A DNA stretch of 64,000 nt, taken from the NCBI RefSeq assembly GCF_000743715.1, contig NZ_JQEY01000004.1:99937-163936 (forward strand), in the 5' to 3' direction. This document shows, in pieces, positions 8,605 through 18,848 of the stretch. The notes beneath the pieces were generated by a model, which was not told the DNA's origin, searched no databases, and saw nothing but the letters and a program-made list of their open reading frames with translations. Source of the stretch: Palleronia rufa. Its GTDB lineage: Bacteria; Pseudomonadota; Alphaproteobacteria; Rhodobacterales; Rhodobacteraceae. Position numbers and translations under genes: made by a program. Position 1 is the first letter of the stretch, and each line of letters begins with the position of its first letter.

Positions 8605-10407
8605 ATGACCGAGCTCGCACACATCCGCAACTTCTCCATCGTCGCCCATATCGACCACGGGAAATCCACCCTGGCCGATCGGCTGATCCAGCTCACCGGC
8701 ACCGTGGCCGAGCGCGACATGAAAGAGCAGCTCCTCGACGCCATGGACATCGAGCGTGAGCGCGGCATCACCATCAAGGCCAACACCGTCCGCATCGAGT
8801 ATCCCGCCCGCGACGGCCACACCTATGTGCTCAACCTCATCGACACGCCGGGCCACGTGGACTTCGCCTATGAGGTGTCGCGCTCCATGCGCGCGGTGGA
8901 GGGCTCGCTGCTGGTCGTGGACGCCTCCCAGGGGGTCGAGGCGCAGACGCTCGCCAATGTCTACACCGCCATCGAGGCCGACCATGAGATCGTGCCCGTC
9001 CTCAACAAGGTGGACCTTCCCGCCGCCGAGCCCGACCGCGTGGCCGAGCAGATCGAGGACGTCATCGGGATCGAGGCGCACGACGCCGTCCATATCTCCG
9101 CCAAGACCGGCCTCGGCATCCCGGAGGTGCTGGAGGCCATCGTCACCCGCCTGCCGCCGCCCCATTCCGGCGACCGTGCCGCGCCCCTCAAGGCGATGCT
9201 GGTGGACAGCAAGTACGACGCCTACCTCGGGGTCATCGTCATCGTGCGGATCATCGACGGGGTGCTGAAAAAGGGCGACCGCATCCGCATGATGAAGACC
9301 GGCGGCACCTACGACGTGGACGACGTGGGCGTGTACCGCCCCGCCATGACCGCCGCCGCGGAGCTGGGGCCGGGTGAGATCGGCTATCTCAACGCCTCGA
9401 TCAAGCAGGTCCGCGACACCCGCGTGGGCGACACGATCACCCACGAAAAACGCCCCTGCGACGCGCCGCTGCCCGGCTTCAAGCCGTCGATCCCGGTGGT
9501 GTTCTGCGGCCTCTTCCCGGTCGACGCCAACGACTTCAACGACATGCGCGACGCAATGGAAAAGCTGGCGCTCAACGACGCCTCCTTCACCTTCGAAATG
9601 GAGACCTCCGCCGCGCTGGGCTTCGGCTTCCGCTGCGGGTTCCTGGGCCTGCTCCACCTTGAGGTCATCCGCGACCGGCTGGAGCGCGAGTACGACATCG
9701 ACCTGATCACCACCGCGCCGTCGGTGATCTACCACATCCACCAGCGCGACGGCACGATGACCGAGCTGCACAACCCGGCCGATTTCCCCGACCCCGGCAC
9801 CATCGACCGGGTGGAAGAGCCGCGCATCAAGGCCACCATCCTGGTCCCCGACGACTACCTCGGCGACGTGCTCAAGCTCTGCCAGGACCGCCGCGGCATC
9901 CAGATGGACCTGACCTATGCCGGCTCCCGCGCCATGGCGGTCTACGACCTGCCGCTGAACGAGGTCGTGTTCGACTTCTACGACCGGCTCAAATCGGTCA
10001 CCAAGGGCTATGCCAGCTTCGACTACCAGATGATCGGCTACCGAGAGGACACGCTGGTGAAGATGTCGATCCTGGTCAACGACGAACCCGTGGACGCCCT
10101 GTCGATGATGGTCCACCGCGACCGGGCCGAGATGCGCGGCCGCGCCATGTGCGAGAAGCTGAAAGAGCTGATTCCCCGCCACATGTTCAAGATCCCGATC
10201 CAGGCCGCCATCGGCGGCCGCGTCATCGCCCGAGAGACCCTGTCGGCCATGCGCAAGGACGTGACGGCGAAATGCTACGGCGGCGACGCCACGCGCAAGA
10301 AGAAGCTGCTGGAGAAACAGAAAGCCGGCAAGAAGAAGATGCGCCAGTTCGGCAAGGTCGAGATCCCGCAGGAGGCGTTCATCAACGCGCTAAAAATGGA
10401 TGGGTGA
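8605..10407 (+). CDS. lepA: Elongation factor 4 (LepA)
   Basis: Ribosome-associated translational GTPase (back-translocase/EF4), 600 residues, the normal length. Motifs: [10 protein letters not shown]-loop, RERGITIK switch, [12 protein letters not shown], followed by EF-G-like domains and the LepA-specific C-terminus ending [18 protein letters not shown]. The ATG at 8605 gives the canonical N-terminus [20 protein letters not shown]; the upstream in-frame extension is discarded. Confidence 0.97.
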   Translation: MTELAHIRNFSIVAHIDHGKSTLADRLIQLTGTVAERDMKEQLLDAMDIERERGITIKANTVRIEYPARDGHTYVLNLIDTPGHVDFAYEVSRSMRAVEGSLLVVDASQGVEAQTLANVYTAIEADHEIVPVLNKVDLPAAEPDRVAEQIEDVIGIEAHDAVHISAKTGLGIPEVLEAIVTRLPPPHSGDRAAPLKAMLVDSKYDAYLGVIVIVRIIDGVLKKGDRIRMMKTGGTYDVDDVGVYRPAMTAAAELGPGEIGYLNASIKQVRDTRVGDTITHEKRPCDAPLPGFKPSIPVVFCGLFPVDANDFNDMRDAMEKLALNDASFTFEMETSAALGFGFRCGFLGLLHLEVIRDRLEREYDIDLITTAPSVIYHIHQRDGTMTELHNPADFPDPGTIDRVEEPRIKATILVPDDYLGDVLKLCQDRRGIQMDLTYAGSRAMAVYDLPLNEVVFDFYDRLKSVTKGYASFDYQMIGYREDTLVKMSILVNDEPVDALSMMVHRDRAEMRGRAMCEKLKELIPRHMFKIPIQAAIGGRVIARETLSAMRKDVTAKCYGGDATRKKKLLEKQKAGKKKMRQFGKVEIPQEAFINALKMDG

Positions 10408-10414
10408 GGCGCGG

Positions 10415-10431
10415 TCCGGGCTTTGCCCGGA
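10415..10431 (+). terminator. Hairpin after lepA, possible terminator
   Basis: Perfect 7-bp stem TCCGGGC/GCCCGGA with a TTT loop, 8 bases after the lepA stop. The following sequence (TTGATCTGT) is only weakly T-rich, so termination efficiency is uncertain. Confidence 0.35.
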
Positions 10432-10538
10432 TTGATCTGTCCAGCGGACCGATCAAAGCGCCGAACGCCCGAGGCCATGCCGAGGGCCGGGGGTGGCTAT
10501 AAAGAGTTGAAGAGCGACATATTGGGAGAGAAAGCACA

Positions 10539-11315
10539 TTGGAAGAAAGTAAGTTTATGTCTGCGGAGGAGGAGAAGCTTCGCGAAACATATCTAAAATA
10601 TCTAGGGATAGAGGGCAAACATAATAAAAATAAGCGACGAACCGCGCTTGATCGAGCGTGGAGCACAAGAAATTTTGAAATTGAAATGTATTGGAAGCGT
10701 TCGATCTATTTCTGGGGCTTTCAAATTGTATTCCTTGGATCTTTCCTGCTGCTGATTGGCGCGTACATAGATTCCGAGGCGAGTAACAGAATTCTAGTCT
10801 TTGTCATCCTCGTCAGTATCGCTTTACTTGCGAGCTTTTTTGCCTTCGTTTGGACCCTTGTAGAGCGCGGCTCAAAAGACTGGCAGGACAATTGGGAGAG
10901 GCACATCGACTTGTTGGGGGACGAGTTTACTGGCGCACTTTACAAAACTTATCTGTTTTCAAAAGTGAACAAAAAAGACGGGTACGCCCCCTATAGCGTG
11001 TCAAAACTTAATTCTCTTACAACCAAAGCCGTTATGTGTTTCTGGGTTTTCGTTTCGATGTTGACAGTTGCAGACGGTATCCGTGTGTTGCTCGACCAAG
11101 AGATTGCCGCCCTTTCAATGCAAATTATGTTGGTCGCAGGATTTTTTGCGCTCTTTATGATCACGCTAACTATCATGCACATGATCGGAACTAATTCTCT
11201 CAAGTCGTCCGATCTCGGGAAAAGGGTAAGTAAGCATACTTCAGATGATCATTGTGGTCGTACCCGGTATTTCGTTCAGAGAAGGTGGCTTAACGATCCG
11301 TGCAAGAGGGGCTAA
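10539..11315 (+). CDS. RipA-like octameric membrane protein family
   Basis: 258 residues, four or more hydrophobic segments: about 52-70, 78-106, 165-185, 193-215. The block ALDRAWSTRNFEIEMYWKRS, plus a W-rich NWERH-DLLGDE region ending in YKTYLF, is what I recall of the family named RipA family octameric membrane protein (related to Francisella RipA). The assignment is from memory of motifs, not a search. A TTG start at 10539 has GGGAGAG upstream; ATG at 10557 is an alternative. The gene is clearly AT-richer than its surroundings, uses many A/T-ending codons, and has a flanking AT-rich spacer, all signs of recent transfer. Confidence 0.6.
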   Translation: MEESKFMSAEEEKLRETYLKYLGIEGKHNKNKRRTALDRAWSTRNFEIEMYWKRSIYFWGFQIVFLGSFLLLIGAYIDSEASNRILVFVILVSIALLASFFAFVWTLVERGSKDWQDNWERHIDLLGDEFTGALYKTYLFSKVNKKDGYAPYSVSKLNSLTTKAVMCFWVFVSMLTVADGIRVLLDQEIAALSMQIMLVAGFFALFMITLTIMHMIGTNSLKSSDLGKRVSKHTSDDHCGRTRYFVQRRWLNDPCKRG

Positions 11316-11665
11316 CGCTACTAACAGGAAATGTTGTCTCTGAACGCGCGTTTGGATATGAGTGTTGGATACTCACGTCTTTAACACTGTTTGTGCGAGT
11401 GAGCTTCACTCTATCGCTTGGAGTTTCCGCCTCTTCCGTCAGCACTCGGACGTGCGCTCCGCGCCGCGGTCCCCAGATCGTCCACCGGTCGGTTCATTGC
11501 TTGCACTCTCCCATCCACGGCTCAATCATCAGGGACAGTCCACTCCGTCCCCGTATCGCTCCGTCGCCGCTGTCAGCCGCGACCGTCCTGCGATCCGTCG
11601 CCGCCGTCAGCGGCGACCGTCCCTGCGCTGCGCGCGTTCGGTCCTTGAACCGTCCGCTGGACGGT
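11316..11665. other. Spacer with short direct repeats
   Basis: No gene recognised. It contains a 34-base-period direct repeat (11561-11627) and two related GGTTCATtGCTTGC words (about 11492 and 11663), the second inside the end of the next small gene. Confidence 0.4.
11561..11627. repeat. Two copies of a 33-bp repeat with internal dyad
   Basis: CCGTCGCCGC-T/C-GTCAGC...GACCGTCC occurs at 11561-11593 and 11595-11627. The second copy holds a perfect 8-bp inverted repeat GTCGCCGC (11597-11604) / GCGGCGAC (11610-11617) with loop CGTCA; in the first copy the dyad is partly eroded. Confidence 0.6.
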
Positions 11666-11842
11666 TCATCGCTTGCGCGAACCGGACCTCACCCCGGGAA
11701 ACCACATCCCCATCCAGATCTCGACCCATTGGGTCATCATCTGGGTCTGGGCATTCTGCATCTCGGCCATCATCTGGCCGCGGGCGGGGGCGGCGATCTG
11801 GTTGGCGGCGCTGAGCCAGGCGCTCATGTAGGGGTTCTTCAT
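11666..11842 (-). CDS. Small 58-residue Met/Gln-rich protein
   Basis: ATG at 11842 preceded by GAGGAGAGTGAC, a strong RBS. It encodes MKNPYMSAWLSAANQIAAPA..., then a Met/Gln-rich helix (MMAEMQNAQTQMMTQWVEIW) and a basic tail. The amphipathic, Gln/Met-rich helix resembles a shortened phasin-type helix, but that is only an impression. Too short to be named. The 3' end contains a copy of the GGTTCATCGCTTGC word, so the natural C-terminus may have been altered by that repeat. Confidence 0.6.
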   Translation of the reverse strand: MKNPYMSAWLSAANQIAAPARGQMMAEMQNAQTQMMTQWVEIWMGMWFPGVRSGSRKR

Positions 11843-11964
11843 GTCACTCTCCTCGGGGATGTGCGCGGTGTGCCGCTGACCAAAGGTAAGAAGGCGGCCC
11901 CGTTCCCGGAACCGCCCGCCTCAGACTTTCGTCGGTGTCGGCGGAATGCCGCCGACGGCGTGGC

Positions 11965-12102
11965 TCAGAGGTCGTTCTCGACCTGTTGCGCGGTGCCTTC
12001 CACGGCGCGGCCCGCGGACTGGATGTCCTGCCCGGCGCCGCCGATGGTCTCGCAGGCGGTGAGGCCGAAGAGGCCCAGAAAGATGAGGATGCGTGCGGTC
12101 AT
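11965..12102 (-). CDS. Entericidin A/B family lipoprotein
   Basis: 45-residue lipoprotein: signal peptide MTARILIFLGLFGLTAC with lipidated Cys17, followed by ETIGGAGQDIQSAGRAVEGT, the hallmark of entericidin EcnA/EcnB-like proteins (small membrane-associated lipoproteins linked to envelope stress and cell lysis in enterics). TGGAGACCGAC precedes the ATG at 12102. Confidence 0.85.
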   Translation of the reverse strand: MTARILIFLGLFGLTACETIGGAGQDIQSAGRAVEGTAQQVENDL

Positions 12103-12174
12103 GTCGGTCTCCAGATGGGTTGGTGGCAGTCCCGGTCCAACGCGCGCCGCGCGGCGCGCGTTCCGGGCGCGGCG

Positions 12175-12543
12175 TCAGTGCGCGCGTGCCGGTGTGGCGG
12201 GGCGGGCGGACAGCGCGTAGACCGCCGTCGCCACCAGCGCATAGACGCCGTTCACCAGGAATACGAAGCCCCAGGGCGCGCCGGCGCCCCAGATCAGCTT
12301 GGCCGACAGCGACGCCAGCAGGTCCAGCACCACGATGCCGGTGATCCAGGCCGTGGCGCGGTTCATTCGCGCAAAGATCGGGATCAGCGCCAGGGCGAAG
12401 ACGACGGACCAGAACGCGCGACCGGCCGACAGGATCAGCGGCATCAGCTCGGCCCCCGCCAGCGCGGTGATGGCGATCGCGTTGCCGATCAGCCCCAGGA
12501 TGCCGGCAATGACGGCGGCGAGGACGGTGCGGGTGGTGAACAT
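12175..12543 (-). CDS. Small integral membrane protein, hypothetical
   Basis: 122 residues from the ATG at 12543 (AGGAG upstream), with four hydrophobic segments covering most of the length (TVLAAVIAGILGLIGNAIAITAL; LMPLILSAGRAFWSVVFALALIPIF; AWITGIVVLDLLASLSAKLI; GFVFLVNGVYALVATAVYAL). No family recognised. Inner membrane. Confidence 0.7.
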   Translation of the reverse strand: MFTTRTVLAAVIAGILGLIGNAIAITALAGAELMPLILSAGRAFWSVVFALALIPIFARMNRATAWITGIVVLDLLASLSAKLIWGAGAPWGFVFLVNGVYALVATAVYALSARPATPARAH

Positions 12544-12613
12544 GGCGGTGCAGGCTCCTGCGATTGGGTCATGTATCAAGCGCCCGGGCGCGCCGGCGGT
12601 TCCATCCCGCGCC

Positions 12614-12871
12614 TCAGTCGGGAAGGTCGAGTCCGCGGCGCAACTCCTCCCAGGCGGTCAGCAGACGGTCGTTCCGGCGGCGCTGTTCGGCCACCGTATA
12701 GTCGCAGACCTGGGCGATCAGATCGGCCTGGCGGACCGGCACCACCGCGGCCATCCTCTGCCCGTGGCTGGTCAGGTAGAGATGCCCGCTTTCCTGCCGC
12801 ACCCAGTCGAGATGGTGCGACACCCGGGCGCGGAACAGGCTCACGGTGGTGGTCTGGAACTTGGGCAGCAT
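12614..12871 (-). CDS. Phd/YefM-like antitoxin, no partner toxin
   Basis: 85 residues from the ATG at 12871 (GGAG 7 bases upstream). The N-terminal part TVSLFRARVSHHLDWVRQES followed by HLYLTSHGQRMAAVVPV matches the Phd/YefM fold (DNA-binding antitoxin) pattern. The C-terminal helix is basic (AEQRRRNDRLLTAWEELRRG). No RelE/ParE/Doc-like gene is adjacent; the neighbours are a membrane protein and an esterase. It is either a solitary regulator or a relic of a toxin-antitoxin pair. Confidence 0.65.
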   Translation of the reverse strand: MLPKFQTTTVSLFRARVSHHLDWVRQESGHLYLTSHGQRMAAVVPVRQADLIAQVCDYTVAEQRRRNDRLLTAWEELRRGLDLPD

Positions 12872-13039
12872 CGCGGGGCTCCGTCCGGTCGGCGATGGGG
12901 GCATCCTGGGCGCGAAAGGTTGCCGAGGGCCTGCGGCACCGTGCGCCCGCGCGCAAATCGGCGGATTTTTGACGCGGGGCGTACGAAACGGGCCGATTTC
13001 GGGCGCGGGGCGTACAATCCGCGGGCGGGTTTCGGCGCG

Positions 13040-13795
13040 TCAGGCGTCGAGAAAGGCGCGCACCGCCGCCACGAACTCCCGCGGGCGGGCGGCGTGCAGC
13101 CAATGATCCGCGCCGGGGATCGCGGCAAAGCGCGCCTTGGGAAAGAGCGTGCGGATCGCATCGTGCATGTCCCGCGTGACGTAGTCGCTGTCCCCGCCCG
13201 ACAGGAACAGCGCCGGGGCCCCGTAGCTGCCCCGCGTGTCCGGCCAGCCAGAGATCGCGCCCATCTCCCGGCCCAGAACGTCGAGGTTCAGAAGCCAGCG
13301 TTTGTCTTTCATATCAAGGCTTTGCAGCAGAAACGACCGCACGGCCGGGGTGTCCACCTGCGCCGCCAGGGCCGCGTCCGCATCGCGCCGGGTGTCGATC
13401 GCGGCAAGGTCCAGCGCCTGCATCGCCCGCACCAGATGCGCATGGCTGTGCCCGTAGGCCACCGGCGCGATGTCCGCGACCACCAGCCGCCGCACCCGTT
13501 CGGGCTGCCGCAACGCCAGCACCATTGCCGCCTTGCCGCCCATGGAGTGGCCCAGAACGTCCCACCCCGGCTCCATCGCCCCGGCAAGATCGTCCGCCAA
13601 GGCATCGTAATCATGGGTCTTTTCGCGGGGGGAGTCGCCATGGTTGCGCATGTCGACCGCCCGCACCGGACCCCGGTCGGACAGCCGCCTGGCGATCACA
13701 TTCCAGTTTCGTGCCGACCCGAAGAGCCCGTGGGCGATCAGCAGCGGCGGCGCCGGGCCGTCGCTGTCGTAGTCCACATGGGCCAGATCGACCAT
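13040..13795 (-). CDS. Alpha/beta-fold esterase, YbfF-like
   Basis: 251-residue serine hydrolase. Nucleophile Ser84 is in GHSMGGKAAM, the oxyanion/HG motif is AHGLFGSARNW (21-31), and the catalytic His is in GADHWLHAARP near the C-terminus. The pattern DMRNHGDSP is typical of YbfF-type thioesterase/esterases. The ATG at 13795 overlaps the glyA stop by one base (TGATG), so the two are co-transcribed and translationally coupled. Confidence 0.88.
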   Translation of the reverse strand: MVDLAHVDYDSDGPAPPLLIAHGLFGSARNWNVIARRLSDRGPVRAVDMRNHGDSPREKTHDYDALADDLAGAMEPGWDVLGHSMGGKAAMVLALRQPERVRRLVVADIAPVAYGHSHAHLVRAMQALDLAAIDTRRDADAALAAQVDTPAVRSFLLQSLDMKDKRWLLNLDVLGREMGAISGWPDTRGSYGAPALFLSGGDSDYVTRDMHDAIRTLFPKARFAAIPGADHWLHAARPREFVAAVRAFLDA

Positions 13796-15090
13796 CAGAG
13801 GCCGGGGTAGATCGGATACCGTCCGCAGAGCTCCGCGACCTCGGCCCGGACCTCGGCCTCGACCGTGTCGTTGCCGTCGCCGCCGTTGGCCGCCAACCCG
13901 TCCACGACCCGCACGATCCAGTCCGCGATCCGGCGGAACTCGGGCTCCGCGAAGCCGCGGGTCGTGCCGGCGGGCGTGCCCAGCCGGATGCCGCTGGTGA
14001 TCGTCGGCTTTTCGTCGTCGAAGGGGATGCCGTTCTTGTTGCAGGTGATATGCGCGCGGCCCAGGGCGGTCTCCGTCGCGTTCCCCTTCACGCCCTTGGG
14101 ACGCAGGTCCACAAGCATCAGATGGCTGTCGGTGCCGTCGGTGACGATGTCGAGCCCACCCTTCATCAGCTGGTCGGCCAGGGCGCGGGCGTTGGCGATC
14201 ACCTGCCGCTGGTAGGTCTTGAAGCCCGGCTCGAGCGCCTCCTTGAACGCCACCGCCTTGGCGGCGATCACATGCATCAGCGGTCCGCCCTGGATGCCGG
14301 GGAAGATGGCCGAATTGACCTTTTTCGCGATCGCCTCGTCATCGGTCAGGATCATGCCGCCACGGGGGCCGCGCAGGGTCTTGTGGGTGGTGGTGGTCGC
14401 CACATGGGCATGGGGGAAGGGAGAGGGGTATTCGCCGGCCGCCACCAGCCCCGCGAAATGCGCCATGTCCACCAGCAGCCATGCCCCAACTATATCGGCA
14501 ATCTCGCGCATCCGGGCGAAATCCAGGATCCGCGGAATGGCCGATCCGCCGGCGATGATCATCTTGGGCCGATGCTCCTTGGCGAGCGCCTCGATCTGGT
14601 CGTAATCGGGCAGCAGCGTGTCGCGCTTGACGCCGTATTGCACCGCGTTGAACCACTTGCCGGACTGGTTGGGCCGGGCGCCGTGGGTCAGGTGCCCGCC
14701 CGCGTCCAGGCTCATGCCCAGGATCGTGTCGCCGGGGGTCAGCAGCGCCGTGAACACCCCCTGGTTGGCCTGGCTGCCGGAGTTCGGCTGCACATTGGCG
14801 AAGCCGCAGGAGAACAGCTGCCTGGCGCGCTCGATGGCCAGCGTCTCGGCGATGTCCACGTACTGGCAGCCGCCGTAATAGCGCCGGCCGGGATAGCCCT
14901 CGGCGTATTTGTTGGTCAGCACGGAGCCCTGGGCCTCCAGCACCGCGCGGCTGACGATGTTCTCGCTCGCGATCAGCTCGATCTCGTCGCGCTGGCGGCC
15001 AAGTTCCCTGTCGATCGCCGAGGAAAGCTCGGGATCGGCGGTGGCAAGGCCGGTGGTGAAGAAACCTTCGTCGCGGTGCGGCGCATTCAT
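13795..15090 (-). CDS. glyA: Serine hydroxymethyltransferase
   Basis: PLP enzyme that interconverts serine and glycine and charges tetrahydrofolate with one-carbon units; 431 residues. Motifs: [11 protein letters not shown] near the N-terminus, the [11 protein letters not shown] substrate region, [12 protein letters not shown], and the PLP lysine in [14 protein letters not shown]. Start at the ATG 15090 ([11 protein letters not shown]); the longer frame upstream is antisense to other genes. First gene of a glyA-esterase operon. Cytoplasmic. Confidence 0.97.
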   Translation of the reverse strand: MNAPHRDEGFFTTGLATADPELSSAIDRELGRQRDEIELIASENIVSRAVLEAQGSVLTNKYAEGYPGRRYYGGCQYVDIAETLAIERARQLFSCGFANVQPNSGSQANQGVFTALLTPGDTILGMSLDAGGHLTHGARPNQSGKWFNAVQYGVKRDTLLPDYDQIEALAKEHRPKMIIAGGSAIPRILDFARMREIADIVGAWLLVDMAHFAGLVAAGEYPSPFPHAHVATTTTHKTLRGPRGGMILTDDEAIAKKVNSAIFPGIQGGPLMHVIAAKAVAFKEALEPGFKTYQRQVIANARALADQLMKGGLDIVTDGTDSHLMLVDLRPKGVKGNATETALGRAHITCNKNGIPFDDEKPTITSGIRLGTPAGTTRGFAEPEFRRIADWIVRVVDGLAANGGDGNDTVEAEVRAEVAELCGRYPIYPGL

Positions 15091-15231
15091 GGGGCAGCTC
15101 CTTTTCGCATGGGCGAGAACCGGATGCGCGGTGCTTATCGCATGGTCGCGCGCCGGGAAAGTCCCGCGTGCGACACGCTGCTTGTCATTCCCGTCATGGC
15201 GGGCAACCGTGCGCGCGGGGGAGGGACGCCG

Positions 15232-15993
15232 ATGGACCGCAGGATCGCCTTCGTGGCCGGGCGCAGCGACGTGGCGCAGCAGGCGCTGGGCGTGCTCAGT
15301 CGCCGCTACGGCAACGTCACCGTGGAAAAGGCCGACACGATCGTGGCGCTGGGGGGCGACGGGCACATGCTGCGCACGCTGCACGACACCCAGGCCCTGA
15401 ACGCGCCGGTTTACGGCATGAATTGCGGCACCATCGGGTTCCTGATGAACGAATACGCAGAGGACGGGCTTCAGGAACGGCTCGCCGCGGCCGAGACCGA
15501 GACGATCAACCCGCTGTCGATGGTCGCGACGCGCGCCGACGGATCGGTGGAGAACCATCTTGCGATCAACGAGGTCTCGCTCCTGCGGCAGGGCCCGCAG
15601 GCGGCCAAGCTGTCGATCCGCTTGGACGGCCGGATGCGGATGGCGGAACTGGTCTGCGACGGCGCCCTGGTGGCGACCCCGGCGGGTTCGACGGCCTACA
15701 ACTACTCGGCCCACGGCCCGATCCTGCCCATCGGCGCGGACGTGCTGGCGCTGACGGCCATGGCGGCGTTCCGGCCCCGCCGCTGGCGCGGCGCGCTCTT
15801 GCCCAAGACGGTGACGGTGCGCTTCGACGTGCTGGAGGCCGACAAGCGTCCGGTGATGTCGGATGCCGACGGCCATTCGGTGCGCGACGTGGTCACGGTC
15901 GAGGTCCGGTCGGCCCCCGACATCTCTCATGCGATCCTGTTCGATCCCGGCCACGGCCTGCAGGAGCGGCTGATCCAGGAGCAGTTCACCTAG
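15232..15993 (+). CDS. nadK: NAD kinase
   Basis: Phosphorylates NAD to NADP, 253 residues. The GGDG motif is at 41-44, the NE (INEVS) motif and [15 protein letters not shown] follow. GGGAGGG precedes the ATG at 15232; an upstream ATG at 15196 lacks an RBS. Divergent from glyA. Its stop TAG overlaps the stop of the convergent gene in a shared CTAG. Confidence 0.96.
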   Translation: MDRRIAFVAGRSDVAQQALGVLSRRYGNVTVEKADTIVALGGDGHMLRTLHDTQALNAPVYGMNCGTIGFLMNEYAEDGLQERLAAAETETINPLSMVATRADGSVENHLAINEVSLLRQGPQAAKLSIRLDGRMRMAELVCDGALVATPAGSTAYNYSAHGPILPIGADVLALTAMAAFRPRRWRGALLPKTVTVRFDVLEADKRPVMSDADGHSVRDVVTVEVRSAPDISHAILFDPGHGLQERLIQEQFT

Positions 15994-16979
15994 AGGCGCG
16001 GCGCCGGGCCCAGCGGCACCGGGCCAAGGTAGATCCGCCCGTCCCGGAACGTCAGCGGCACCGTCAGCTTGCCCGATCCGCCGGACATCGCCGCCAGCAT
16101 CGACATAGCCTGCCGCGCCGTTGCGACCTGTTCGGGCGGCAGCAGTCCGGCGCCGGAGGCGATCTCCAGCGCGCGGGGCCAGTTGGTGAGCACCGCCTCG
16201 ATCTCTCCGGTGGGGATGCCCGCGCCGTCCACCTCCAGGTCTCCGCTGGCCGCCAGGGACACCTCGCCCCACGCGATCTCCAGCGTCTCGACCCGGATCT
16301 CCCGGACGCGGATCGGCGCGCCTTGCAGCGCGCGGCGGTCCAGAGGCTCGGACAGGCGCAGGGTGGCGTCCAGCGTCGCGCTGTCGATCCGCGCGGCACC
16401 GGCACCTCCCAGGCGGGCGGCCAGAACGCCCGGCAGGTCGATGCCGTCCAGCGTGACGCCGATGTTCTGAACCGTCCCGTCCGTCTCTCCCTCCGGCAGG
16501 CGCGTGGCGGCCAGAAGCCGCGCCATTGTTACCTTCTGCCCGGCACCGGCGACCGCCAGCCCCTCCGCGACAAGGTTGGCATGGTCCAGCGTCAGCGACG
16601 GGCCGGGTTTGAACGTCGCCGCCGCGCGGGCGGTGTCGGTCTCTATTCGCAGGGTGCCGAACGGCCCCTCGATCCGCTGCGTGTCCGGCAGGACGGCGAT
16701 GATCCGGTTCGGCCGGTAGCTCAGCGCGAAGAGCCGCAGGAACGGTGCCGACCAGGCGATGCCCGATTGCGGGAACCCCAGCCGCGGCGCGTCGATGATC
16801 GTGTCGAAGCGGTTGGGAAAGCCGGTGACCTTCAGCCTGTCGGTCTCGACCTCGATACCGGAGTCGCGCGCGTCCTCGATCCCGGCACGGATCGCGCGGT
16901 CGAGCGCGCGGGCGCCCACGAACCAATAGGCCGACCAGCTGGCCGCGACGATCACGATGAGGACGATCAGGATGCGCAT
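15990..16979 (-). CDS. DUF2125 family membrane-anchored protein
   Basis: 329 residues with one N-terminal membrane anchor ([20 protein letters not shown]). The rest is periplasmic and beta-rich with repeated [13 protein letters not shown]-like strands, matching the DUF2125 family of alphaproteobacteria (function unknown; possibly AsmA-related). The start is ATG 16979 (MRILIVLIV). It is convergent with nadK, with stop codons overlapping in CTAG at 15990-15993. Confidence 0.8.
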   Translation of the reverse strand: MRILIVLIVIVAASWSAYWFVGARALDRAIRAGIEDARDSGIEVETDRLKVTGFPNRFDTIIDAPRLGFPQSGIAWSAPFLRLFALSYRPNRIIAVLPDTQRIEGPFGTLRIETDTARAAATFKPGPSLTLDHANLVAEGLAVAGAGQKVTMARLLAATRLPEGETDGTVQNIGVTLDGIDLPGVLAARLGGAGAARIDSATLDATLRLSEPLDRRALQGAPIRVREIRVETLEIAWGEVSLAASGDLEVDGAGIPTGEIEAVLTNWPRALEIASGAGLLPPEQVATARQAMSMLAAMSGGSGKLTVPLTFRDGRIYLGPVPLGPAPRL

Positions 16980-17022
16980 CGGGTCCTTTCGAAGACTTGG
17001 GATGGGGGATATAGGCAGGGCC

Positions 17023-17580
17023 ATGGACAGACCAGAGACAAGCGGCGCCATGTGGGTCTTCGGCTACGGATCGCTGGTATGGAACCCCGAATTCCCGGTG
17101 GCGGAGATGGCCGTCGCGCGGCTGGCCGGTTACGTGCGCAGCTTCTGCATGCGTTCGATCCACCACCGCGGCACGCCCCAGGATCCGGGTCTGGTGCTGG
17201 CGCTGGACGCGCGCGACGGGGCGATCTGCACCGGACTCGCCCTGCGGGTCCAGCCCGGGGCGGAGGAGGCGACCCTGGCGCAGCTGCGCGAGCGGGAGCT
17301 GGTGTCCTCTGCCTATGTGGAGCAGCGCCTGCCCGTCACGCTGGAGGACGGGCGCGACGTGGAGGCCGTGGCCTATGTGATCGACCCCGACCATGAGCAG
17401 TATCTGGGTGCGCTGGCTCTGGAGGAACAGGCGCGGATTATCGCCCATGCCGTGGGCGGGCGCGGTCCGAATCACGAATACCTGGCAAACACCAGCAGCC
17501 ACCTGACCGAACTGGGTATCGGCGATCCCGATCTCGACTGGTTGGCCGAGAGGGTGGCCCAATTGCGCAGGGGCGCCTGA
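17023..17580 (+). CDS. chaC: Gamma-glutamylcyclotransferase, ChaC-like
   Basis: 185 residues. The N-terminal substrate loop [14 protein letters not shown] and the [15 protein letters not shown] block, with a conserved Glu, match ChaC-type enzymes that degrade glutathione to 5-oxoproline and Cys-Gly. Start at the ATG 17023 after GGCAGGG. Divergent from the DUF2125 gene. Confidence 0.88.
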   Translation: MDRPETSGAMWVFGYGSLVWNPEFPVAEMAVARLAGYVRSFCMRSIHHRGTPQDPGLVLALDARDGAICTGLALRVQPGAEEATLAQLRERELVSSAYVEQRLPVTLEDGRDVEAVAYVIDPDHEQYLGALALEEQARIIAHAVGGRGPNHEYLANTSSHLTELGIGDPDLDWLAERVAQLRRGA

Positions 17581-17648
17581 CCGGCCGCTGCTTGCGCCAT
17601 GGGTCAAAGTCACTAACCTGCCGCGAAAGCAAGAAGGCAAAGGGGCCG

Positions 17649-18806
17649 ATGCAGCCATTCCCGGACCGGGATCCGCGTCCGATCTTCACGCAGCCGATCC
17701 GCCAGATCGTGTCGATGGTGCTGGTGCTGATCCTGTTCGGCATCGGCATCTTCGTTGCGCTGCCCAGCGTGCTGCCGGTGTTCCTGGCCAACCCGTATCT
17801 CAACGGCTTCATCGGGCTGGTGTTTCTCATCGGCATCGCGGCGTGTTTCTGGCAGGTCTGGCAGCTCATTTCCTCGGTCGGCTGGATCGAAGGCTTTCTG
17901 GAGGACGACGCGGGCCACAGCGTCTCGGCCGCGCCGCGCCTGCTGGCGCCGCTCGCCGCGCTGATGCGCGCGCGCGGCCGGCAGGTGCAGATCTCGTCCT
18001 CGTCTTCGCGCTCAATCCTGGACAGCGTCGCCACCCGCATCGACGAGGCGCGCGACATCACCCGCTATCTTGTCAACCTGCTGATATTTCTGGGTCTTCT
18101 GGGGACGTTCTACGGTTTGGCGACCACCGTGCCGGCCATCGTGGACACGATCCGCGCCCTGGCCCCCGCCGAAGGAGAGGACGGCCTGGCGATCTTCGGG
18201 CGTCTGATGGATGGCCTGGAGGCGCAGCTTGGCGGCATGGGCGTGGCCTTCGGATCGTCGCTGCTGGGGCTGGCCGGGTCGCTGGTCGTGGGGCTTTTGG
18301 AACTGTTCGCCAGCCACGGTCAGAACCGGTTCTACCGAGAGCTTGAGGAATGGCTTTCCAGCATCACGCGGCTGGGGTTCGCGGGCGCGGACGGCGACGG
18401 TGCCGGAGAGCAGATCGCCAGCGTCGCGATCCTCGAACATATGGCCACCCAGATCGACCGGCTCGAACATCTGTTCCGCCAGGGAGAGGCCGCGCGGAGC
18501 ACCACGGACGCGCGGCTGGCGGAAATCGCCGACGGTTTGTCGCAGGACGGCGGCGCCGCCGGGCGCGACGGCCTTCTGGACGCGCTCGACCGCGTGGCCG
18601 CGGGACAGGAGCGGATGGTCGACGCGCTGGGCGACGCCTCCGGATTTCAGGGGTTGGACGCCGAAAGCCGGATGCGCCTGCGCTCTATCGACGTACAGCT
18701 CTTGCGGCTTCTGGAAGAGATCGCCGCCGGCCGGCAGGAGACGACCCAGGATCTGCGCCGGGAGCTGCGCAAGGTCGCGCGCAGCTTCGCACGGTCGCAA
18801 GGCTAG
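17649..18806 (+). CDS. MotA/TolQ/ExbB-like proton channel subunit
   Basis: 385 residues. Hydrophobic segments are at about 18-45, 52-73, 137-165 and 196-224. The last two ([23 protein letters not shown] and [22 protein letters not shown]) are the conserved MotA/TolQ/ExbB pore helices. The C-terminal ~130 residues are charged and helical. The next gene, 42 bases on, encodes the matching MotB/OmpA-like partner, so the pair probably forms an ion-driven motor acting on the cell wall. The start ATG follows AAGGGGCC. The architecture recalls ZorA/ZorB, but no other Zorya gene is nearby. Confidence 0.85.
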   Translation: MQPFPDRDPRPIFTQPIRQIVSMVLVLILFGIGIFVALPSVLPVFLANPYLNGFIGLVFLIGIAACFWQVWQLISSVGWIEGFLEDDAGHSVSAAPRLLAPLAALMRARGRQVQISSSSSRSILDSVATRIDEARDITRYLVNLLIFLGLLGTFYGLATTVPAIVDTIRALAPAEGEDGLAIFGRLMDGLEAQLGGMGVAFGSSLLGLAGSLVVGLLELFASHGQNRFYRELEEWLSSITRLGFAGADGDGAGEQIASVAILEHMATQIDRLEHLFRQGEAARSTTDARLAEIADGLSQDGGAAGRDGLLDALDRVAAGQERMVDALGDASGFQGLDAESRMRLRSIDVQLLRLLEEIAAGRQETTQDLRRELRKVARSFARSQG

Positions 18807-18848
18807 GGGAGGGGGGCCGTGCCGCTCAGCCGCCGCGGATCGTCCCGG

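Noticed and set aside
8122-10182. 686-codon frame opposite lepA
   Set aside because: GC-driven antisense shadow of a clearly identified lepA.
11561-11627. CRISPR-like repeats
   Set aside because: Only two units, no spacer regularity, no cas genes.
13525-15993. 822-codon plus-strand frame ending with nadK
   Set aside because: Only its last 253 residues are NAD kinase; the rest is antisense to glyA and the esterase.
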